Origin: NORP233 sp050186825
Lineage (GTDB): Bacteria; Planctomycetota; J058
Length of the DNA: 64,000 nucleotides
Direction of reading: 5' to 3'
Assembly: GCA_050186825.1 (NCBI GenBank)
Contig: JBFWYD010000021.1
Location: 1 to 64,000, forward strand
This document shows positions 17,528 to 25,200 of this stretch, piece after piece (the stretch's first letter is position 1; each line of letters begins with the position of its first letter). The notes under the pieces were generated by a model. That model ran no database searches, was not told the origin of the DNA, and saw only the letters and a list, made by a program, of their open reading frames with translations. Both the position numbers and the translations under genes were made by a program.

Positions 17528-17843
17528 GCGGCCGGAGCGCCCGGTGTTCGCCCCAGGGGCCGAGGACGGGAGAGGCCGACGGCACCTGGAGGACCCGCGG
17601 GTGGATCGGTTGATCCACTGGGGGCTCTCCGCCGCCTCGGCCGTGGCCCTGGCCGTCGGGGCCTGGTTCTTCTCCAGCCTCAACGAGAGCGTGCGCGCCC
17701 TGCGCGACGAGATCGGCGGGCTGCGGGAGCGGATCGCCGTCCTCCAGGTCGGTCGCCAGGAGACGGCCGAGATCAAGCTCGAGCTGCGCGAGCTCCGCGC
17801 GCGCCTGCGGGCGCTCGAGACGGAGCGGAGGGCGCCGCGATGA
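17502..17843 (+). CDS. Small membrane protein with C-terminal coiled coil
   Basis: The 113-aa protein may start at ATG 17502 or, with less overlap, GTG 17514. A single hydrophobic helix (about 47-65, WGLSAASAVALAVGAWFF) is followed by a heptad-patterned helix (RALRDEIGGLRERIAVLQ ... LRELRARLRALETE). One TM plus a coiled coil of this size is common in phage lysis or tail-assembly cassettes, but also in many other small proteins. It overlaps the next holin-sized gene by 4 nt. Function unknown. Confidence 0.65.
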   Translation: MRQPVQPVERPERPVFAPGAEDGRGRRHLEDPRVDRLIHWGLSAASAVALAVGAWFFSSLNESVRALRDEIGGLRERIAVLQVGRQETAEIKLELRELRARLRALETERRAPR

Positions 17844-18037
17844 GCAAGAAGATCCTGGCGCTCGCCAGCGGCACGCTCCTCGTCGGGGCCGCGCACCTCC
17901 TGCTCGAGGGCCCGGCGGCGCGCGACGTGGCCGAGAAGACGACCGCGCTCTTCGTCGCCTACCTCGTGGGACAGGGCGTCGCCGACCACGGCAAGGAGGC
18001 CGCCAAGGTGGCCAGCAGCCAGGGGAGGACCTCGTGA
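17840..18037 (+). CDS. Small hydrophobic protein, holin-like size
   Basis: The 65-aa product is coupled to both neighbours by ATGA/GTGA overlaps. It has a positively charged start (MSKKIL), a hydrophobic helix (LASGTLLVGAAHLLL), a second weakly hydrophobic helix (TTALFVAYLVGQGVA) and a polar tail. This size and two-helix layout would fit a small phage holin or a membrane anchor for the neighbouring glycosyltransferases. No family is recognised. Confidence 0.55.
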   Translation: MSKKILALASGTLLVGAAHLLLEGPAARDVAEKTTALFVAYLVGQGVADHGKEAAKVASSQGRTS

Positions 18038-19632
18038 GCACCCCTCTGGTGAGCGTGATCCTCCCCACCTGCGACCGCGCGCGGGTCCTCCCCCGGGCCG
18101 TGCGCAGTGTGCTGCGCCAGACGCACGAACGCCTGGAGCTGATCGTCGTCGACGACGGGTCCAGCGACGAGACACCCGAGGTCCTGGCCGCCCTGGCCCG
18201 TGACCCGCGCGTGCGGATCCTGCGCCGCGAGCGCAGCCAGCTGGCCGGGAACCCAGTGAACCCGCGCAACCTCGGGATCGAGGCGGCGCGCGGCGAGTAC
18301 CTGGCCTTCCTCGACGACGACGACACCTACCGCCCGCGCTTCCTCGAGCGCCTCTTCAGCGAGCTCGAGGCCCGCCCCGAGCTGGCCCTCGTCTACTGCG
18401 ACACGGTCTTCCACCGCCAGGAGGGCGGGCGCGAGGTGGCGAGCGTCGACCGCTCCGTGGACTTCGACCGCGCGCTGCTGGAGCGCGTGAACTACGTGAA
18501 CACCACCGAGCTGCTCGTTCGCGCCGCCTGCGCCCGCGAGGTCGGCGGCTGGGACACGCACATAAAGCAGGGCAGCGACCGCGCCTTCGTGCTGCGCGTG
18601 TCCGAGCGCTTCGGGGTGCTCCACGTCCCCGAGGTCCTGGGCGACAAGTACTGGGGCCGGGACGAGCCGTGCCAGGCGAGCGCGCACTACTGGGACCCCG
18701 ACCACGCGCCCGCGCTCGAGGCGCCGCGCGAGCCGAACGCGCACGCCCCCTGGCTGCGCTACGCGCCGCAGCGGGCGCCGCAGCGAGGCCCGGGCGGCGA
18801 GCGCCTCTCCTTCGTGACCTACGACGAGCTCACCCGGGACGCGCTGGCCCTGGCGGGCCGCCTGCCCCGCGACTATCGGGCGGTCTACGGCGTGCCCCGG
18901 AGCGGGCTGCTCCCGGCCGCGATCCTCGCCGCCGAGCTGCACCTCCCCCTGGGGGTCGCGGGCGCCGACGGGCTGTTCGCGGGCGACCGGCTGCGCGCCC
19001 ACCAGGCGCCCGTTCCCGAGCGCGGCCCCGTGCTCCTGGTCGACGACTCCTGCTCGACCGGCGGGGCCATGGCCCGCGCCAAGGCGCTCCTCGTCGAGCG
19101 CGGCGTCCGCGACGTCCACACCTGCGCGCTCTACGTGACCGAGGACGCCCCGGCCCGCCTCGACCACTTCGCGCGCGTCGTCCGCCCGCCGCGGCTCTTC
19201 CGCTGGAACCTCTGGGGCTGCGTCCGCACGCAGCGCCTCATGTGTGACCTCGACGGCGTCTTCGCCCGCGACCCCGCGGTCCCAGACGACGACGGGGCGG
19301 CCTACGCGCACGCGCTCGAGACGGCCCCGCTGCTCCAGCGCCCGCTCCTGCCCGTGCACTCGATCGTCACCAACCGGATCGAGCGCTGGCGCGCGCTGAC
19401 CGAGGGCTGGCTCGAACGACACGGCGTCCGCTGCGGGCAGCTCCACATGCAGCCGCACCCGACCGCCGAGGCCCGCCGCCGCGCGGGCGACTACGGCCGC
19501 TTCAAGGGCGAGCTCTACGCCCGCTCGGACGCGCTCCTGTTTGTGGAGAGCGACGAGGCCCAGGCGCGGCGCATCCACCAGGTCTCGGGGCGCCCGGTCC
19601 TGAGCCTCGAGACGGAGCGGCTCCACGCATGA
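18034..19632 (+). CDS. GT2-phosphoribosyltransferase-HAD fusion protein
   Basis: The 532-aa three-domain protein starts at GTG 18034. Residues 1-225 are a GT2 enzyme (VSVILPTCDRARVLPRAV, VVDDGSSDETPEV, AFLDDDDTYRPRFL with the DxD). About 260-385 is a PRTase-type domain (VYGVPRSGLLPAAILAAEL, PRPP loop VLLVDDSCSTGGAMARAK). About 400-532 is a HAD-like domain (MCDLDGVFARDP as motif I; IVTNRIERWRALTEGWLERH; VESDEAQARRIHQVSG). PRTase-HAD pairs of this type occur in surface-glycan loci, where they may make or salvage a ribosyl-phosphate derivative. The GT2 fusion suggests that product feeds the transferase. Each domain is clear; the joint activity is inferred. Confidence 0.82.
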   Translation: MSTPLVSVILPTCDRARVLPRAVRSVLRQTHERLELIVVDDGSSDETPEVLAALARDPRVRILRRERSQLAGNPVNPRNLGIEAARGEYLAFLDDDDTYRPRFLERLFSELEARPELALVYCDTVFHRQEGGREVASVDRSVDFDRALLERVNYVNTTELLVRAACAREVGGWDTHIKQGSDRAFVLRVSERFGVLHVPEVLGDKYWGRDEPCQASAHYWDPDHAPALEAPREPNAHAPWLRYAPQRAPQRGPGGERLSFVTYDELTRDALALAGRLPRDYRAVYGVPRSGLLPAAILAAELHLPLGVAGADGLFAGDRLRAHQAPVPERGPVLLVDDSCSTGGAMARAKALLVERGVRDVHTCALYVTEDAPARLDHFARVVRPPRLFRWNLWGCVRTQRLMCDLDGVFARDPAVPDDDGAAYAHALETAPLLQRPLLPVHSIVTNRIERWRALTEGWLERHGVRCGQLHMQPHPTAEARRRAGDYGRFKGELYARSDALLFVESDEAQARRIHQVSGRPVLSLETERLHA

Positions 19633-20195
19633 CCACGACGACCTCGCGCAAGCTCGAGATCGGCTCCGTGCGCGCGGGCCCCGTCGGGCCCGGGTTCGAG
19701 ACGCTGGACACCGTCCCGGGCGCGGACCACCGCGCGCGCTGGGGCGAGGAGCCCCTCCCCTTCCCCGACGGCGCCTTCAGCGAGGTCTACGCCAGCCACG
19801 TCCTCGAGCACGTGCCCTGGTACCTCACCATCGGCGCCCTGCGCGAGGTGCAGCGGATCCTCGCGCCCGGGGGGCTCTTCGAGGTGTGGGTCCCGGACCT
19901 CCGCACGATCGTCGCCTGCTACCTCGAGCGCCGCTGCGGCGACGGCTGGCGCAAGCACAACCCCCAGGGTGACCCGCTCCTGTGGGTCAACGGGCGCCTC
20001 TTCACCTACGGGCCCGGCGAGGAGAACTGGCACCGCGCCGCCTTCGACGCCGAGCACCTCGCCGCCTGCCTCACCCGCGCTGGCTTCGCGCGGGTCGAGG
20101 TCACCAAGCGCCGCACCCGCGGCGTCTCGCACGGCGCGATCGACCTCGGCGCGCTGGCCTGGAAGGCGGAGGACGCCGAAGGGCGGAGCACATGA
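19629..20195 (+). CDS. SAM-dependent methyltransferase, class I
   Basis: The 188-aa protein has its ATG overlapping the fusion gene stop. It reads as the type-11-like methyltransferase seen in polysaccharide clusters: KLEIGSVRAGPVGPGFETLD in place of motif I (the usual G.G pattern is relaxed), then LPFPDGAFSEVYASHVLEH, ALREVQRILAPGGLFEVWVP and a C-terminal ACLTRAGFARVEV strand. It probably caps or decorates a sugar made by the cluster. It is the last gene of the uninterrupted overlapping run; a 66-nt gap follows. Confidence 0.82.
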   Translation: MTTTTSRKLEIGSVRAGPVGPGFETLDTVPGADHRARWGEEPLPFPDGAFSEVYASHVLEHVPWYLTIGALREVQRILAPGGLFEVWVPDLRTIVACYLERRCGDGWRKHNPQGDPLLWVNGRLFTYGPGEENWHRAAFDAEHLAACLTRAGFARVEVTKRRTRGVSHGAIDLGALAWKAEDAEGRST

Positions 20196-20261
20196 CCTCA
20201 ACTCTCGGCCACGTGGCCTGACTCTCTCGCAACGACACGACTCGAAGAAGGAGCAACTGCA
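20196..20261 (+). promoter_or_regulatory. Short less GC-rich spacer with palindrome and SD
   Basis: This is the only real gap within the 9.8-22.2 kb operon. It is visibly lower in GC than its surroundings, contains the perfect palindrome ggccacgtggcc (20207-20218), and ends in a strong SD (gaaggag) before ATG 20262. It could hold an internal promoter for the following structural-like gene, but no clear -35/-10 boxes are seen. Confidence 0.3.
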
Positions 20262-20840
20262 ATGGGTATCGCACTCTCACACCCCAGCCTGGGGAGCACG
20301 TCCTGGTTCTCGGCCATGGACGGCAACCTCGACACGCTCGAGGAGGAGTTCTTCGCGCGCCTGAACAGCGACGCGAGCAACGTGACCGTCACGGGCACGA
20401 CGTCGGAGACGGCGCTGCAGGCGAACGCGACCGTCCCCGCCAACTCGCTGCAGGCGGGCTCGGTCCTGCACCACTTCGCCTACGGCACGGTCACGATCCC
20501 CGCCTCGAGCACGCCGTCGGCGACCTGGCGCTTCCGCTGGGGCGGCACCGGCGGCGTGCTCCTCACCCCGGGCTTCGTCTGGAACTTCTCCAGCGACCCG
20601 AACCCCTACACGCTGCCCTGGATCGCCGAGTACCGGCTGATTCCCGTGAGCGTCGGCGCCAGCGGGGTGTTCGAGGTCGTGGGCTTCATGACCATGGGCA
20701 CGACCTTCGTCACCGGCACGACGACCTCGACGACGGGCTCGATCGACACCACGGCCGACACGGTCCTCGGCTGGACGGTCCAGCCCTCGGCCAGCGGCGT
20801 CTCGGTCACGCAGCGCGTGACCGTGCTCCAGCGGGGTTGA
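20262..20840 (+). CDS. Phage structural-like beta protein
   Basis: The 192-aa protein is rich in Thr, Ser and Gly and predicted to be almost all beta strand. The segment TVTGTTSETALQ, then VPANSLQAGSVLHHFAYGTV and TWRFRWGGTGGVLL, follows a pattern common in phage decoration, head-fibre or minor structural proteins ('tlTGt..et.l....ipan.l..Gd...'). It has a strong SD, as expected for an abundant product. No signal peptide is seen. Placed among glycan genes, it could be the glycosylated substrate or a particle surface protein. The family match is from memory of such sequences. Confidence 0.6.
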   Translation: MGIALSHPSLGSTSWFSAMDGNLDTLEEEFFARLNSDASNVTVTGTTSETALQANATVPANSLQAGSVLHHFAYGTVTIPASSTPSATWRFRWGGTGGVLLTPGFVWNFSSDPNPYTLPWIAEYRLIPVSVGASGVFEVVGFMTMGTTFVTGTTTSTTGSIDTTADTVLGWTVQPSASGVSVTQRVTVLQRG

Positions 20841-20851
20841 GGAGCGCCGCC

Positions 20852-21022
20852 GTGGACCACGCCCTCCCGCAGAGCGCCCCCCGCCCGGGCGACCCGCCGC
20901 TCGCCCGCCTCGCGGGGCTCCCCGACGTCCCCCCGCCGACCCTCGACCGGGCCTCGGCGCCCCCGCCTCCCTGGCTGGGCGCGCTCGAGCCGGAGCCCGG
21001 AGAGGCGGAGCCGACCCCGTGA
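20852..21022 (+). CDS. Small Pro-rich protein of unknown function
   Basis: GTG 20852 follows a gagg SD, giving 56 aa; a TTG at 20837 that overlaps the previous stop would add five residues. The product is Pro/Ala/Leu rich with no hydrophobic helix or motif. The 3' end overlaps the lipoprotein gene by 4 nt (GTGA), which supports translation of this frame. Confidence 0.4.
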   Translation: MDHALPQSAPRPGDPPLARLAGLPDVPPPTLDRASAPPPPWLGALEPEPGEAEPTP

Positions 21023-21399
21023 ACAGGCTCGCTCCCCATCCCTCCCCGGGCTGCTCGGCCTCCCACGCCCAGAGGGGGGCGCGCCTCGCGCGCGCCCCGG
21101 GGGTGGCGCTGGTCTGGGGCCTGGCGCTCGGCCTCGCCGGCTGCTGCTCGCTCGGCCCCGAGGACCTGGCGCTCATCCTCGACATGCAGGCCGCGAGCCA
21201 GGGCGACGCCCAGGACGAGGGCCTGCCGCCGGAGGCGCGGGCGATCGGCCAGGACAACTACGACGCCTGGAGCCAGCTCCGCCGCGCGGCCGAGGGCACG
21301 CCCCTGCCGCCGGACGTGCGCGCGCGCCACGAGGCCCGCCGCTCCGCGGTCTCCTCGGGCGCTCGGCCCGACAGCTCCGGCGCCGGAGGCGGACGGTGA
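21019..21399 (+). CDS. Small lipoprotein
   Basis: The 126-aa protein starts at GTG 21019, coupled to its neighbours. A basic, fairly long leader precedes a hydrophobic stretch and the lipobox LAGC (PGVALVWGLALGLAGC), so it is probably exported and lipidated. The mature part is short, polar and disordered at its end. Small lipoproteins beside small membrane proteins occur in phage spanin pairs, but nothing specific to Rz1 is visible. Function unknown. Confidence 0.6.
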   Translation: MNRLAPHPSPGCSASHAQRGARLARAPGVALVWGLALGLAGCCSLGPEDLALILDMQAASQGDAQDEGLPPEARAIGQDNYDAWSQLRRAAEGTPLPPDVRARHEARRSAVSSGARPDSSGAGGGR

Positions 21400-21821
21400 G
21401 CTGGGCGGCGCTGGCGATCGACCGCGCGCAGGCTGCGGCCACCCGCGAGCTCGCGGGCGAGGAGCGGGCAGCGACCTTGCAAGCGCTCGGCGAGCTGCGC
21501 GCGGCCGAGCCCGCCTTCGATCGCGCGGGCGCCGCGGCGCTCCGGCGCCTGAGCGCCACGCTGCTCAGGTTCCCCGAGGAGGACTGGCGGAGCCCCCTCC
21601 ACAGCCAGACCCTCCAGGACGAGGCGCGGCGGGCCTGGCTCGCCCAGGGCGCCTCCTTCGCCGAACGCCGCCAGGCGAAGCAGGCCGCGACCGACGCCGC
21701 GATCGCGCGCACGGACGAGGCCGAGGCCGACTGGGCCGCCCTCTGGGCGGCCCTCGAGCGGGCGGGGCTCACGGCGCTCCGCCTCGCCCTCCCCTTCCTC
21801 CTGGCCGCCGCGGGGCTCTGA
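21396..21821 (+). CDS. Helical protein with C-terminal membrane anchor
   Basis: The 141-aa protein starts at GTG 21396 overlapping the lipoprotein stop. It is almost entirely helical, with Ala/Glu/Arg-rich segments that could form a coiled coil, and ends in a hydrophobic tail (LTALRLALPFLLAAAGL) that could anchor it in the membrane. It is not recognised. Together with the lipoprotein upstream it could form an envelope-spanning pair; that is conjecture. Confidence 0.5.
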   Translation: MSWAALAIDRAQAAATRELAGEERAATLQALGELRAAEPAFDRAGAAALRRLSATLLRFPEEDWRSPLHSQTLQDEARRAWLAQGASFAERRQAKQAATDAAIARTDEAEADWAALWAALERAGLTALRLALPFLLAAAGL

Positions 21822-21822
21822 C

Positions 21823-22221
21823 GTGACGCGCTACTCGCCCGAGGTCCTGGACCACTTCCACCGCCCGCGCAGCCCGGGCGTGCTCGCGGACGCGGACGCC
21901 GTAGGCCGCGCGGGCACGCCCGGCCGCGGGCCCTACCTGGTCCTCTACCTGCGGACCGAGGGCGAGCGCGTCGCCGCCGTCAGCTTCCAGACCTACGGCT
22001 GCCCGCCCGCGATCGCGGCCGGCAGCCTCCTCTGCGAGCGCGTCGCGGGCGGGTCGCTCGAGGACGCCCGCGCTTGGGCCGACGAGGCCCGCATCCGCGA
22101 GGCCCTGGGCGGCCTCCCGCCGCACAAGCACCACTGCAGCCGCCTGGCCGCCGAGGCCCTGGCGGCCGCCCTCCGCGGGCTCTCGCCCGCCCCAACTCGA
22201 CCGTCCCTCTCAACCCCTTGA
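21823..22221 (+). CDS. IscU/NifU-N-like scaffold paralogue missing a cysteine
   Basis: The 132-aa protein follows IscU end to end: YSPEVLDHFHRPRSPGVL at the start, YGCPPAIAAGSLLCE in the middle, and LPPHKHHCSRLAAEAL near the end. Of the three cluster-ligand cysteines of IscU, two are kept (C60, C105, with H104), but the first is Arg35, and the neighbouring Asp of the CGD motif is Pro37. An extra Cys71 is present. It therefore probably cannot assemble a standard [2Fe-2S] cluster; it might bind a different metal, transfer persulfide or have a structural role. No IscS, IscA or ferredoxin gene is nearby, which is unusual for this family. Confidence 0.85.
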   Translation: MTRYSPEVLDHFHRPRSPGVLADADAVGRAGTPGRGPYLVLYLRTEGERVAAVSFQTYGCPPAIAAGSLLCERVAGGSLEDARAWADEARIREALGGLPPHKHHCSRLAAEALAAALRGLSPAPTRPSLSTP

Positions 22222-22271
22222 ACCCCGACTCCACGAAACACGAAACGAACTACAGACCTGAGGTAACCATC

Positions 22272-25200
22272 ATGACTTCGATCACTGCTCCCCTGAACAC
22301 CGCCCCCATCGCCGTCCAGCCCGGACAGGCCCTGCGCCTCGAAGCCGACGCGTCCGTCGCCTGGAGCTACCGCGTCAACGAAGGATCCTGGACCGCCATC
22401 GCCACCGCGACCTCGATCGTGTTCACGACCCCGACGTCCGTCACGAACCGCTGGACCTTCGACCGCCTGGAGATCGCGATCGGCGACACCGGCAGCCCCG
22501 ACGACACCCGCGACTTCAACCTCTGCGAGGGCCCGCCGGCGGTGCAGTGGGCCACCGCCGCCCTGCCCGACCCCACCGACGACCCCGCCGCGAACCCGAA
22601 CCTCGGCGAGGGCGACGACCCGCCCCACGCGCTGGCCTGGCGCCTCCCCGGCGCCAACCGCGACGGCTTCGCCACCGAGAGCCCCGAGCGCGCCCACGTG
22701 CCCGGCGGCCCCGTGACCCTCCTCGAGAGCTTCCGCGGCGGGATCTTCGTCGACAGCGCCGGCAAGGTGGGCGCGCGGACCACGCTGCTCGGCCGCGTCT
22801 CGGGCCTCGGCCCCTCGCCCGAGTCCGCGAGCTACCACCACGGCGGCATGTACTTCCAGCACGACTTCGGGAAGGGGCGCACGATCGGCCTGACCCGCGT
22901 GCTGCTCGAGGACGGCGACGGCAACGTGGCCGTCGTCCGCGGCGACGGGCGGCGCAACACCTACCGCTTCGTGAGCACGACCGACGGTGTGACCAACTTC
23001 GAGTCGGCAGCCGGCCTGCGCAACACGCTCCAGAAGCTCGCGGGCTGGGGGAACCAGCCCTGGGGGATCAGCCCCTACGGCGGCGGCACCTCCTTCGTCG
23101 AGGAGGCACCCAGCGGTCGGCGCTTCTTCTACGACGAGGACGGCAAGCTGACCCACGTCCTCGACCGCTACGGGAACCTCGTCGTCTACAGCTACGGGGC
23201 CGACGACCGCCTGCAGAAGATCCAGAGCGACCCCGCCGGCGGCTCGGGCCTCGTGCCCTACTTCAGCTACGACGGCTCGGGCCGGCTCTCGCGCCTGGTC
23301 TTCGAGGACGCGCTCGACGCCGCGAACAACCGCACGGCCTACTTCACCTACGACGGCGCGGGGAACCTCCAGCGCCTGACGGGGCCCGAGGGCTGCGAGA
23401 CGTACTTCATCTACGGCGGCACGGGCAGCGGGTTCCTGACCCGCGCGGAGGACGCCGACGGCTTCGCCTGGCAGGTGGGCTACCAGAGCGACGTGGTCTC
23501 CGCCGTCGTCGACGGCCGGGGGAACCACGCCTACTTCGCCTTCGATACCGGCGCGGCGCGCGCGACCAAGGTCGACCGCGCGGGGACCGTCACCTACATG
23601 GACTTCGACGCCTTCGGCGCGCCCACCGGGCTCTCGAACCCCGGCACCGAGCAGGACGTCTTCGCCTTCGATGGCGAGGGCGGGCTGACCTCGACCACCA
23701 ACCGCCTGGGCAACGCCTGGAGCTTCGAGCGCGACGCGCGCGGCAACCGGATCGCGGTCACCGACCCCCTGGGCGCGCGCACCTACTTCGCCTTCGACGC
23801 AGTGGACTCGGTGCGCACGGCGATCGACCCGCTCGGGCGGGTGAGCTACTTCAGCTACGACGCCGACCGCAACCGCACCGTGGCCGTCGACGCCCTCGAC
23901 CAGGCGACCTACTTCACCTGGGGCGCGGCCGGCCTCCTCGAGACGCGCAAGGACCGCCGCGGCGCCGTGACCACGCTCACGCACGACGCCCAGGCGAACC
24001 CGACCCGGATCGTGGACCCGCTCGGGAACGCGACCTACTTCGCCTTCAACTCGGCGGGGGAAACGATCGAGCTCAAGGACGCGCTCCTGCGCGCGACCAG
24101 GATCGAGCGCGACCTCAAGGGCCGCGTCGAGCAGCAGACCGACCCGATCGGCGCCACGACCTACTTCGCCTACGACTCCCGCTGCAACCTGGTCTCGCAG
24201 AAGGACGCGCTCCTGCGCCTGACGAGCCACGAGTACGACGGCAACTCGAACCGCACCCTCACGCTCCAGCCCACGCTGGACGGCGAGCGCTTCGCGACCT
24301 ACTTCGCCTGGGACGAGGAGGACCGGCCGGCGCGGGTGATCGACGCGCTGGCGCGCCCGACCTACTTCGCCTACGACGCGCTCGGCCGGCGCGAGAGCCA
24401 GAAGGACGCCCTGTTCGGGGTGCGCGACTTCGCCTACGACGCCGCCCACGAGCTGACCGTCGAGCGCGACGAGCGCCAGAACCCGACCTACTTCCGCTAC
24501 GACGACGCCGGGCGCCTGAGCCACCAGAAGGACGCGCTCTTCCACGAGACGTACATGGGCTACGACCTCAAGGGGAACCACGTCATGACCCTCGCCCCGG
24601 GGCTCACGGTGCCCGCCAGCGGGATCTTCTGGACCGACAGCACGCTGGACACGATCAAGCGCGCCGACGCTGACGGGAACAACGTGACTACCGTCGTCTC
24701 CACCGGGCTCTCGGTCCCGCGCGGGATCGTGGTCCACGCCGGGCTGGGCGTCATGTTCTGGATCGACTCGGGCAACGACACGATCAAGCGCGCCAAGCTC
24801 GACGGCACGGGCGAGGTGACCCTCGTCTCGAGCGGCCTCTCCACCCCGCGCGACCTCGTGGTCGACTTCGGGGCCGGCAAGCTCTACTGGATCGACTCGG
24901 GCAACGACACGATCAAGCGCGCCAACATCGACGGCAGCGGTGCGACCACCATCCTCTCCACGGGCCTGACGACTCCCGAGGGCATGGCGATCGACCCCGA
25001 CGGCGGCAAGCTCTACTGGACCGACTCGGGCGCCCAGACGATCAAGCGCTGCGACCTCGACGGCAGCAACGCCGAGACTCTCGTCACGAGCACGCACGTC
25101 TCCGCGCCCTCGGGCATCGCGCTCGACCTCGACGCGGGCCACGTGATCTGGACCGACCCAGGGAACGACACGATCAAGCGCGCGGACCTCGGCGGCAGCA

